From: Draconibacterium orientale
GTDB taxonomy: Bacteria; Bacteroidota; Bacteroidia; Bacteroidales; UBA12170
DNA length: 6,684 nucleotides
Direction: 5' to 3'
Assembly (NCBI GenBank): GCA_020718315.1
Contig: DYSK01000111.1
Location: forward strand, 1-6,684
Shown here: piece by piece, positions 1 through 6,081 of the stretch
Layout: each line of letters opens with the position of its first letter
How positions within the stretch are numbered: position 1 is the stretch's first letter
Translations under genes and position numbers: made by a program
Notes under the pieces: generated by a model
What the model was told of the DNA's origin: nothing
Seen by the model: the letters and a program-made list of their open reading frames with translations, nothing else
The model's database searches: none

Positions 1-218
1 TGGATACTGAATCGGAACGCTTGGTTCAGAATGCCTTGGAAAATCTGATGAAAAATAGGACTTCTTTGGTTATCGCTCATCGCTTATCAACCATCAAAAA
101 TGCCGATGAGATTGTAGTGATAGAAAAAGGGAAAATTGTCGAACGAGGAACGCATCAACAATTAATAGAAAAAAAGCAGGTTTATTCGAAACTTCATGCC
201 ATGCAAAATTATGATTGA
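1..218 (+). CDS. ABC exporter with fused ATPase domain, 3' end only
   Basis: This is the C-terminal end of an ABC transporter nucleotide-binding domain; the gene starts outside the window. Reading begins inside a Leu codon and continues DTESER, the D-loop that follows Walker B. About 20 residues on comes the H-loop (AHRLST), whose His contacts the ATP gamma-phosphate. The tail (EIVVIEKGKIVERGTHQQLI) is the usual end of type IV (MsbA/ABCB-like) exporters, in which membrane and ATPase domains share one chain. The stop is TGA at 216-218. Family knowledge says such proteins export lipids, peptides or drugs across the inner membrane as dimers; the substrate cannot be inferred because the membrane domain is missing. 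A TTG at 21 is an internal codon, not a start. The gene converges on the Fic gene with 75 bp between the stops. Confidence 0.93.
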   Translation, partial: DTESERLVQNALENLMKNRTSLVIAHRLSTIKNADEIVVIEKGKIVERGTHQQLIEKKQVYSKLHAMQNYD

Positions 219-293
219 ACACGGAACCATAAATAGTTTAGGATAAAGTAGGCTTGCTCACAATTTAGTAACAGGCAAATGTAATTTCGAAAT

Positions 294-1367
294 TTAGAAA
301 TTAGCCAATGAGTAACTTGCGCCTCTGTTTTTCCCAAAGCCGGCGATAATTTGTTCTTTTTTTAAATATTGAAGGTCTTTTTTTAAAGTGTTGATTGAAA
401 CCTCAGGCAACCAAAGAGCCAAATCAGCGAGTTTTACTGATTTGTTTTTTTTGATTAGAGCTTGTATTCTTTTTTGCCTAGCATTTAAATAGCTTCTTGT
501 CGGACGGAAGTCGCTGCATTTTTTATCTGGTTTATTAAGCAAAGATTCAAGCGATTCCAGAAAAAACAGCATCCATTTGTCGAGCCTTTCAACATAGGAA
601 TATCGATCTTTCTGTGCATCTCGAATAGCTTCAATATAAGCTTTTTGTTTTTGTTCAATTCTACACTCAAAGGAAGTGTATTGAATAAAAGTGTAGTTGT
701 GTTTCTGGAGTAAAAAGCGCATCAATAAATAGGTAAGCCGCCTATTTCCTTCCTGATAAGGATGAATGAGAAGAAACTCATAAACAAATAACCCAATCAG
801 AATTAGCGGATGCAAGGAGGCCGTTTCTATTTGTTTATTTGTCCAATTAATCAATGTTTTCAGCTCTTGTTCTACTTGATAAGGAGAGGTGGTGTTAAAA
901 AATAATTTCCGGCTTCCGTCGGGATAATTTGCCACAATATTGTTTGCAAGCGATTTGTACTTTCCTATTTGCTTTTCATTGTCGCTATATTTTATAAACA
1001 ATTTTTGATGGAGCTTGTCAATGAACTGAATAGTAAATTGATTTTTTGAGTGATTATCGCAAATATCTGAAAGGGCACGATAATAGCCATAGATATTTTT
1101 CTGATTTGTTGTTTCAAAATCCAAGTGGTCTAAATTCCGAATTAGATTAAATGCCTCGCTATTTGAGACAAATCCTCCAGCAGCTCTGGAAATGGCGGCT
1201 GCACTATCTCCAAAGGCTCTGTCTTTTAGCTTTTGAAGACAACCTTTTTTTCCAGTTTGATTTGCAGAATTCCACATCCCATTAAATGCATCAATGGAAC
1301 CTATTTTTTTTAAAACCAACTGATTTGTAAGAAAACTAAAATTTATCTTGCTTAAATAATTATCCAT
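294..1367 (-). CDS. Fic-domain protein with C-terminal winged helix; variant Fic motif
   Basis: A 357-residue Fic-fold protein. Fic enzymes usually transfer AMP from ATP to a target hydroxyl; a few phosphorylate or transfer other groups. The core motif is at residues 202-210, HPYQEGNRR: catalytic His202, metal-binding Glu206 and phosphate-binding Arg210 are present, but the consensus HPFxxGNGRxxR is altered, with Arg209 for the second Gly and Tyr213 for the last Arg. A substrate-flap-like stretch (DGSRKLFFNTTSP, about 150-162) precedes it. Residues 60-65 (SRAAGG) lie where class II Fic proteins carry the inhibitory [S/T]xxxE[G/N] motif; here the Glu position appears to be Gly64. Residues ~295-357 look like a winged helix (LNARQKRIQALI... 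to the end), common in this family and perhaps DNA-binding. The ATG at 1365-1367 follows a GAGGTGG ribosome-binding site. The gene is monocistronic, and no small antitoxin-like ORF adjoins it. The target is unknown. The family call is firm; activity is uncertain. Confidence 0.9.
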   Translation of the reverse strand: MDNYLSKINFSFLTNQLVLKKIGSIDAFNGMWNSANQTGKKGCLQKLKDRAFGDSAAAISRAAGGFVSNSEAFNLIRNLDHLDFETTNQKNIYGYYRALSDICDNHSKNQFTIQFIDKLHQKLFIKYSDNEKQIGKYKSLANNIVANYPDGSRKLFFNTTSPYQVEQELKTLINWTNKQIETASLHPLILIGLFVYEFLLIHPYQEGNRRLTYLLMRFLLQKHNYTFIQYTSFECRIEQKQKAYIEAIRDAQKDRYSYVERLDKWMLFFLESLESLLNKPDKKCSDFRPTRSYLNARQKRIQALIKKNKSVKLADLALWLPEVSINTLKKDLQYLKKEQIIAGFGKNRGASYSLANF

Positions 1368-1370
1368 ATG

Positions 1371-1377
1371 CCACCTC
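1371..1377 (-). promoter_or_regulatory. Strong Shine-Dalgarno sequence of the fic gene
   Basis: On the minus strand GAGGTGG lies three bases before the ATG at 1367. GAGGTG is complementary to the 16S anti-Shine-Dalgarno region, and it supports the chosen start. Such strong motifs are generally depleted in Bacteroidota, whose starts rely more on A-rich leaders; the other genes here show no comparable site. Confidence 0.6.
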
Positions 1378-1401
1378 TTAAATACCCATTATTTATCCAT
1401 T

Positions 1402-1409
1402 CAAAGATA
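1402..1409 (-). promoter_or_regulatory. Candidate -7 promoter element of the fic gene
   Basis: The minus strand reads TATCTTTG, a full match to the Bacteroidota -7 consensus TAnnTTTG. It lies 34 bases before the start codon, predicting a leader of roughly 28 bases that contains the Shine-Dalgarno site. No clear -33 TTTG box is visible upstream, which lowers confidence. Confidence 0.45.
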
Positions 1410-1433
1410 AAAGAAATAATAATATAGAAGATG

Positions 1434-1492
1434 GGAACGCCATTTTGATTTTTTAAGAAACGGTCACAAAATGGAGCTACTTGGAACGCAAT
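1434..1492. repeat. Pair of near-identical 10-bp direct repeats
   Basis: GGAACGCCAT at 1434-1443 and GGAACGCAAT at 1483-1492 match at 9 of 10 positions, with start points 49 bp apart. They bracket most of the inverted repeat in the divergent intergenic region. They may be regulator sites, or chance; two copies in a short AT-rich stretch are only suggestive. Confidence 0.25.
1440..1474. repeat. 8-bp inverted repeat with 19-base spacer between fic and the transporter gene
   Basis: CCATTTTG at 1440-1447 is perfectly repeated in inverse orientation as CAAAATGG at 1467-1474. It lies upstream of the candidate fic -7 element, so it could be a binding site for a dimeric regulator or a weak hairpin. 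Neither arm is followed by a T-tract typical of a terminator. The regulatory role is inference. Confidence 0.4.
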
Positions 1493-1555
1493 GCGCCTAA
1501 AATTAATACGGTCGTGTTTACGAAACTCAAAAACATTTAATACTGATTGCTCACA

Positions 1556-1584
1556 TTTGGCACTTTAAAATAATTGTACATTTG
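1556..1584 (+). promoter_or_regulatory. Bacteroidota-type promoter of the EamA transporter gene
   Basis: A -33 box TTTG (1556-1559) is followed after 17 bases by TACATTTG (1577-1584), a full match to the -7 consensus TAnnTTTG used by the primary sigma factor of this phylum. Transcription should start a few bases after 1584, leaving a very short leader before the ATG at 1603. An upstream TTG codon at 1582 falls inside the -7 box, so it cannot be the translation start. Confidence 0.75.
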
Positions 1585-1602
1585 CGCCACCAAAAACACA
1601 AC

Positions 1603-2499
1603 ATGATTCAATCGCATTTTGGGGAATTTGCAGCCTTACTAACTGCTATTTTCTGGACCGTTACAGCTTTAGCTTTCGAAGGCGCAACAAAACGTGTTGG
1701 CCCTTTAGCAGTAAATATTATTCGGCTTTCGTTTGGGCTTGTTTTTTTAAGCATTTTGTCTTATTTCACACGGGGACTTGCATTTCCAACCGATGCCACC
1801 ATTCATAATTGGTTGTGGCTGGGCTTGTCGGGCGTGGTTGGTTTTATTCTGGGCGATTATTTTTTATTTGCTTCGTATCCCATTATTGGATCAAGAATGG
1901 CAATGCTTATGATGACGCTTGCTCCTCCAATGGCGGCCCTCTTTGGCTGGTTTTTACTTGATGAAAAACTGAGTTTATTGGGTTTGTTGGGGATGTTGTT
2001 TGTGCTGTCAGGAATTGCAATTACCATTTGGAGCAAACCGAATGGAGAAAAAAAAGCCCAGCTCAAATTTCCAATTCGGGGCCTGGTTTATGGGTTTCTT
2101 GGCGCTTTAGGACAAGGTGGAGGAATCGTATTGAGTAAATACGGAATGGGGCAATACAATGTGTTTGCTTCTACTCAAATACGCGTAATAATTGGCGTTT
2201 TGGGCTTTGCTGTTTTAATTGGTTTTCTTAAACGTTGGGGAAATGTAAAAAGCACGTTTGCCAACAAACCGGCTATTCGAGCCATTCTTATTGGATCTAT
2301 TTTTGGACCATTTCTTGGCGTTTCGTTTTCGCTTTTGGCTGTTCAGAACACAAATACAGGAATTGCTTCTACTATCATGTCTATTGTTCCGGTATTAATC
2401 ATTTTGCCATCTGTTGTTTTGTTTAAAGAGAAAGTAAGTCTCATCGAAATTACAGGGGCTTTTTTAAGCGTGATAGGCGTGGCATTCTTCTTTATTTAG
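1603..2499 (+). CDS. EamA/DMT-superfamily transporter
   Basis: A 298-residue inner-membrane protein with two tandem EamA repeats of about five helices each. Hydrophobic segments lie at approximately residues 6-24, 36-54, 70-90, 96-118, 124-142, 158-178, 190-209, 224-247, 250-274 and 279-298. The end of each repeat shows the typical pattern of a Pro in a membrane helix followed by a short charged loop and one more helix: APPMAALFGWFLLDEKLS in the first half, VPVLIILPSVVLFKEKVS in the second. Length and topology match the drug/metabolite transporter family, whose members export or import amino acids, nucleosides and other small metabolites; the substrate cannot be told. The ATG at 1603 is chosen because the TTG at 1582 lies within the promoter. 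The stop TAG (2497-2499) overlaps the convergent methyltransferase gene by 8 bp. The gene appears monocistronic and is divergent from fic. Confidence 0.9.
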   Translation: MIQSHFGEFAALLTAIFWTVTALAFEGATKRVGPLAVNIIRLSFGLVFLSILSYFTRGLAFPTDATIHNWLWLGLSGVVGFILGDYFLFASYPIIGSRMAMLMMTLAPPMAALFGWFLLDEKLSLLGLLGMLFVLSGIAITIWSKPNGEKKAQLKFPIRGLVYGFLGALGQGGGIVLSKYGMGQYNVFASTQIRVIIGVLGFAVLIGFLKRWGNVKSTFANKPAIRAILIGSIFGPFLGVSFSLLAVQNTNTGIASTIMSIVPVLIILPSVVLFKEKVSLIEITGAFLSVIGVAFFFI

Positions 2500-3211
2500 G
2501 AAAGGCAAGAAAATAATATTCAGTATTTTTTTTATAATGGTTTTCAAATTCATGTAAAGCCATTGGTGGTTTTTTGGCAAAGAAATCACCCAAGGTAAAA
2601 AGAACATAATCCAATTCGCTGAAGAAGGCAAACAGCTCTTTTTCAGACGATTGATAATAATCGCTTGCCCCTAATCCAAATTCAAACAAAATAAAAGGAC
2701 GGTGTGTTTTTAGCGTTTGTTTAGCTCCTTTCAGAACCAAGAATTCGGCTCCTTCCACATCTATTTTCACAAAACGAATGGGGATTTCCTTATGCTGGAA
2801 TTCATCCAAAGTTCTTGTTTCCACTTCAATGGTTTCGATATTTGGCAATCGATGCGGATATTTTCTTTTTTCAAAACCGCTATAAGCTGGTGCGTTTTTT
2901 ACCCATTGGAATGTTCTTTTTCCTCTTTCGTTTGATAATGCAAACGGAAGAATTTGAGCGGTTTTACCAAACGTCAATTGCAATTTTTCATAAAACTCAG
3001 GAATGGGCTCAAAAGCCAGATGTTTCCCAAGCTGAGCCTGCTCGATCAAAAAATGCAAAATTTCGCCCCGATGCGCTCCCACATCAATGCAGTTATCTCC
3101 CTCACGAACGTATTGCCTGATAAATTTTCGGCTTAGCCGATCGTATTTCAGGTTCTTGGTTAAATCCAAACCGAAAAACAAAAGCAGTTCTCGAAGGAAT
3201 TGTTTTATCAT
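2492..3211 (-). CDS. FkbM-family SAM-dependent methyltransferase
   Basis: A 239-residue predicted methyltransferase. SAM-binding motif I is at residues 41-50 (CIDVGAHRGE), the acidic residue of motif II is Glu68 (AFEP), and residues 149-156 (KIDVEGAE) followed by VLKGA are the FkbM-family hallmark. The family O-methylates hydroxyls in sugars, polyketides and lipids; the substrate here is not evident. There is no signal peptide, so it is probably cytosolic, although residues 1-15 (MIKQFLRELLLFFGL) are amphipathic and hydrophobic. The ATG directly follows the TAA of the upstream acyl-CoA synthetase gene with no spacer, implying translational coupling and one transcript. That pairing hints at a lipid-linked substrate, which is inference only. 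Length is normal for the family. Its 3' end overlaps the convergent EamA transporter gene by 8 bp, leaving no room for an intergenic terminator. Confidence 0.9.
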   Translation of the reverse strand: MIKQFLRELLLFFGLDLTKNLKYDRLSRKFIRQYVREGDNCIDVGAHRGEILHFLIEQAQLGKHLAFEPIPEFYEKLQLTFGKTAQILPFALSNERGKRTFQWVKNAPAYSGFEKRKYPHRLPNIETIEVETRTLDEFQHKEIPIRFVKIDVEGAEFLVLKGAKQTLKTHRPFILFEFGLGASDYYQSSEKELFAFFSELDYVLFTLGDFFAKKPPMALHEFENHYKKNTEYYFLAFPK

Positions 3212-5116
3212 TTAATCAAATAATTTTTTCATACAATCCATATTTATCGAGTGGTCTATTTTTTTCGCTTCCGGCTGATACAAGAACGCTATTTTTTCGG
3301 CATAAACCTCGTTAATTTTTCCGCGTACAATTTTCATTGTACTATTCACCATATGATTTGCTTCCGTAAACCCTTCTGCGATAAGTGCAAAATTGGAAGG
3401 AAGCCAGCGCTCCGGAAATAGACCGGCATATTTGCCGCCGGCTTTATATTTATTTATTTCTTCTTGAAGAATTTTTAAAGCTTCAATTTTCCCTTTTTCA
3501 GTGGCAGGTTTGAATCCTCTTTTCTTAACTTCTCTTTTTAAAGATTCTTTGTTGGGATAAATCAAAGCAGTTGTATAAGGATCTTGATTGTTGTGCAACA
3601 TACACTGTTCCACGAAAGGCGAATGTTCCATTAAAGCTTCTTCAATGCTTTCGGGGCTGTATTTCTCGCCATCGTGGCCAATCAATAAACTTTTGAACCG
3701 TCCCAAAACGTAGAGAAACCCGTCGGCGTCCATATAACCTAAATCCCCTGTAAACAACCAACCATCGCGCAAAGCTTCTTGAGTCGCCTTTTCGTTTCGC
3801 CAATAACCAATCATCACATTTTCCCCTTTCACAACAATCTCGCCTTTTTCGCCCTGCGAAAGCGCCTTGCCTTTTTCATCGCAAATCTTGAGCTCAAGAT
3901 CTTTCACCAAAAACCCGGAAGTTCCCATTTTATGACGATGTTCGGCATTTGAAGAAATGATTGGACTTGCTTCAGAAAGGCCATAACCTTGATACATAGG
4001 CATACCAATGGCGTAGAAAAATTTTTGTATATCGAGGTCGAGCAAGGCTCCACCGCCCACAAAAAATTTCATGTTTCCACCAAAGCCTTCGCGAATTTTT
4101 TTGAACAAGATTTTATCAAAGAGCCAGATAAGCGGTTTCTTCATTTTTTGAAAGCCTTTACCTTTATCAACACCTAAGCCGTTGTAAGAATAAGCCATTT
4201 TTAATGCCAGCGCGAAGAGCTTATTTATAACCGGTCCTTTGGCTTTAATTCCCACTTCAATATTTTTCTTGAAATTGTTTGCCAAAGCTGGCACGCTCAT
4301 CATAATTTGAGGTTTTATTTCCTTGATGTTAATGGGAATGTTTTTTAAAGTTTCTACGCCCGTTTTACCGGCTTGCACGGTCGCTATGCTTGCCCCAAAC
4401 TTCATAAAACTGTATATTCCCGCTGTATGTGCAAAAGAATGATCCAAAGGAAGTATGATAAGTGTTTTATAATAAGGCGGAATATTCATCAAACTTGCGG
4501 CCTGATCAACATTGGCATAATAGTTTAAATGGGAAAGAATAATTCCTTTTGGATCGGCAGTAGTTCCGGAGGTATAACAAATATTTGCATATGTATTTTC
4601 TTCTATTGCCTGAATGGATTTTTCGAAATCAGCGCGATTTGTTTGTAATAACTTTTCACCTAGTGCACTAATTTTATTTATGAATATTTCGTTATCAGAA
4701 TAACGTTCCTTTTCATCCAAAAGAATTATTTTTTCTATTCCGGTTAGATTGGTTTTGATTGCCTCAATTTTTGACGCCAAATTACCGGATACGATGATCA
4801 TTTTACATTCGGAGTGATTAATGCGAAATTCCAACTCAAAAGGTTCTAGTTTTATTGACAACGGAACATTTATAAGACCCTGATAAAGCATGGCCAATTC
4901 GCTTATTACCCATGCATTTCTTCCTTCAGAAACCAAAGCGATGCGGTCGCCTTTTTTTAAGCCTATTGCGGCCAAACCGGCCGAAAGTTTATAAACTTCT
5001 TCTCGTGTTTCGTGGTAACTTAAGCTTTCATATTGGTTGGTTTTTTTTTGCCATAAAAAAGGAAGATGGGCATATTTCTGCACGCTTTCTTCAAAAAGAC
5101 CGGGTATCGTTCTCAT
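3212..5116 (-). CDS. AMP-forming long-chain fatty acid-CoA ligase
   Basis: A 634-residue ANL-superfamily adenylating enzyme, full length for bacterial long-chain acyl-CoA synthetases. It should activate a fatty acid with ATP and join it to CoA, feeding lipid synthesis or beta-oxidation. Motifs in order: phosphate-binding loop YTSGTTADPKG (181-191), QGYGLSEASP (376-385) that contacts the adenine, TGDLG (456-460) with the ribose-binding Asp, hinge GRFKS (472-476), GEKYSPESIEEAL (483-495), and a C-terminal NSTMKIVRGKI (591-601) that should carry the catalytic Lys (Lys595 or Lys600). Two positions differ from the commonest consensus: Ala187 where Gly is usual (SGTTGxPKG), and Ser476 where an acidic residue usually follows GRxK. 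I believe related Bacteroidota enzymes share the hinge variant. The leader before the ATG is A-rich with no Shine-Dalgarno site. It is the first gene of a two-gene operon with the FkbM methyltransferase. A symbol such as fadD would overstate what is known of its substrate. Confidence 0.93.
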   Translation of the reverse strand: MRTIPGLFEESVQKYAHLPFLWQKKTNQYESLSYHETREEVYKLSAGLAAIGLKKGDRIALVSEGRNAWVISELAMLYQGLINVPLSIKLEPFELEFRINHSECKMIIVSGNLASKIEAIKTNLTGIEKIILLDEKERYSDNEIFINKISALGEKLLQTNRADFEKSIQAIEENTYANICYTSGTTADPKGIILSHLNYYANVDQAASLMNIPPYYKTLIILPLDHSFAHTAGIYSFMKFGASIATVQAGKTGVETLKNIPINIKEIKPQIMMSVPALANNFKKNIEVGIKAKGPVINKLFALALKMAYSYNGLGVDKGKGFQKMKKPLIWLFDKILFKKIREGFGGNMKFFVGGGALLDLDIQKFFYAIGMPMYQGYGLSEASPIISSNAEHRHKMGTSGFLVKDLELKICDEKGKALSQGEKGEIVVKGENVMIGYWRNEKATQEALRDGWLFTGDLGYMDADGFLYVLGRFKSLLIGHDGEKYSPESIEEALMEHSPFVEQCMLHNNQDPYTTALIYPNKESLKREVKKRGFKPATEKGKIEALKILQEEINKYKAGGKYAGLFPERWLPSNFALIAEGFTEANHMVNSTMKIVRGKINEVYAEKIAFLYQPEAKKIDHSINMDCMKKLFD

Positions 5117-5297
5117 ATTTATTTGTCTTTTAAGTTTGGGTCTAAATTAGTTTTTTTGTTTGAATATTTTGAAGAGGAATAAACTATTCAAAAACTACGC
5201 GGCCAAAATACTCATGCGAAAAACAAAACGGACGAAAATGATTTTTTCAAGAAACGTGGTGCTCGTTTTTAATGATTCCAAGTAAAAGATCAAAAAA
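5117..5297. other. Intergenic gap between tsaB and the acyl-CoA synthetase operon
   Basis: This 181-bp AT-rich stretch should hold the end of the tsaB transcript and the start of the synthetase-methyltransferase transcript. I find no full TAnnTTTG element on the minus strand; the closest is TAATTTAG just upstream of the gene, with one mismatch. A weak AAACG/CGTTT hairpin lies at 5252-5268. Its size suggests tsaB is not firmly joined to the operon. Confidence 0.4.
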
Positions 5298-6008
5298 CTA
5301 TCTTAGCCCTTTTATCTTTGGTAAACCAGCCAAAAAAGCTTTGAAATAATACGGCTCAAAATAGGCCAAATCAACAAAATCTTTATTATTCAACTTTTCT
5401 TCTGCAAGCTCAATCATCCCTTTTGCTGATGACAAAATATCAGGAAAGAAATAAGCGTTTTGGTTGTTTATGTATAGGGTTTTGAATTTCGCACACCCGT
5501 CACCGCTATATACAACAGCATGTTCATGGAGCAGTGCATTATAAGTGTTTTGGTCAATCACTTCAGACTCCACTTTACGGATTTCTTCGAGATTGAAATT
5601 AAAGTGGGCAGTATAAGCTTCCATTCTTCGAGCATCAATCATTGGACAATACAAAATATTTTCCTTTTCGCGCAGTTTGCCTGAAACCAAATTTTGAGTA
5701 TGTTTCGCCAACGAATACAACGTTGGAACAGAAATAAGCGGAATATCCAAACTATAACACAATCCTTTTGCCGTGGATACGCCAATGCGCAGTCCGGTAT
5801 AAGAACCGGGGCCTTCGCTCACTGCTACTGCATTCAAATCTTTGAGACTTAAATTGCTTTCTGTCAAAACTCCCATTATATAACCATTCAAAACCTCCGC
5901 ATGTGAATTCTTGCTGTCGATTTCACGCAGACTCAATAAACGTCCGTTATGAGCCAATGCCACGCTGCAAACGCTTGTAGTTGTTTCGATTGATAGAATG
6001 CACCCCAT
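5298..6008 (-). CDS. tsaB: tRNA t6A biosynthesis protein TsaB
   Basis: A 236-residue member of the ASKHA (Kae1/TsaD/YeaZ) fold. TsaB is a non-catalytic partner of TsaD and TsaE in the cytosolic complex that adds threonylcarbamoyl to A37 of ANN-decoding tRNAs. Evidence: the N-terminal ILSIETTTSVCSVAL (4-18), where SIETT is the family's phosphate-loop-like strand; the diagnostic VSEGPGSYTGLRIGVSTAKG (63-82); and CPMIDARRMEAYTA (121-134), the strand-and-helix segment conserved in TsaB. The C-terminal AYFEPYYFKAF (215-225) matches the tail I associate with Bacteroidota TsaB. Length is normal, and the ATP-site residues of TsaD are not expected here. The ATG (6006-6008) fits the start of the conserved fold and is preceded by an A/T-rich leader without a Shine-Dalgarno site. 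It stands alone: the region upstream is IS debris, and 181 bp separate it from the next gene on the same strand. Confidence 0.95.
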   Translation of the reverse strand: MGCILSIETTTSVCSVALAHNGRLLSLREIDSKNSHAEVLNGYIMGVLTESNLSLKDLNAVAVSEGPGSYTGLRIGVSTAKGLCYSLDIPLISVPTLYSLAKHTQNLVSGKLREKENILYCPMIDARRMEAYTAHFNFNLEEIRKVESEVIDQNTYNALLHEHAVVYSGDGCAKFKTLYINNQNAYFFPDILSSAKGMIELAEEKLNNKDFVDLAYFEPYYFKAFLAGLPKIKGLR

Positions 6009-6022
6009 TTTATAATTTTCGG

Positions 6023-6030
6023 CAAAAATA
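6023..6030 (-). promoter_or_regulatory. Candidate -7 promoter element of tsaB
   Basis: The minus strand reads TATTTTTG, matching TAnnTTTG, and ends 14 bases before the tsaB ATG. It would give a very short A-rich leader, similar to that of the EamA gene. No TTTG box lies at the ideal -33 distance (one at 6043-6046 is too near), so this is tentative. Confidence 0.4.
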
Positions 6031-6081
6031 AAGGAAATAAATCAAAATTGCCGTAAGTTCAATTTCTTAAACCCTTTTATT

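Noticed and set aside
282..303. AT-rich palindromes (AATTTCGAAATT and TAATTTC/GAAATTA) between the ABC and fic stops
   Set aside because: They are weak AT-only stems without a T-tract, and such palindromes are common by chance in AT-rich sequence; not called as a terminator.
294..1581. fic as part of a toxin-antitoxin pair
   Set aside because: No small antitoxin-like reading frame adjoins it on the same strand. The protein is a long two-domain Fic, unlike the short Doc or FicT toxins.
1857..2066. 69-residue minus-strand reading frame inside the EamA gene
   Set aside because: It is antisense to a clear membrane-protein gene; composition and lack of a start context indicate a shadow.
2717..3136. 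Several plus-strand reading frames of 60-101 residues
   Set aside because: They are shadows antisense to the well-supported FkbM methyltransferase gene and show no conserved features.
5252..5268. AAACG/CGTTT hairpin downstream of tsaB
   Set aside because: The stem is only 5 bp, and on the minus strand, where tsaB is transcribed, no T-run follows. The T-run is on the plus-strand side, where no gene ends.
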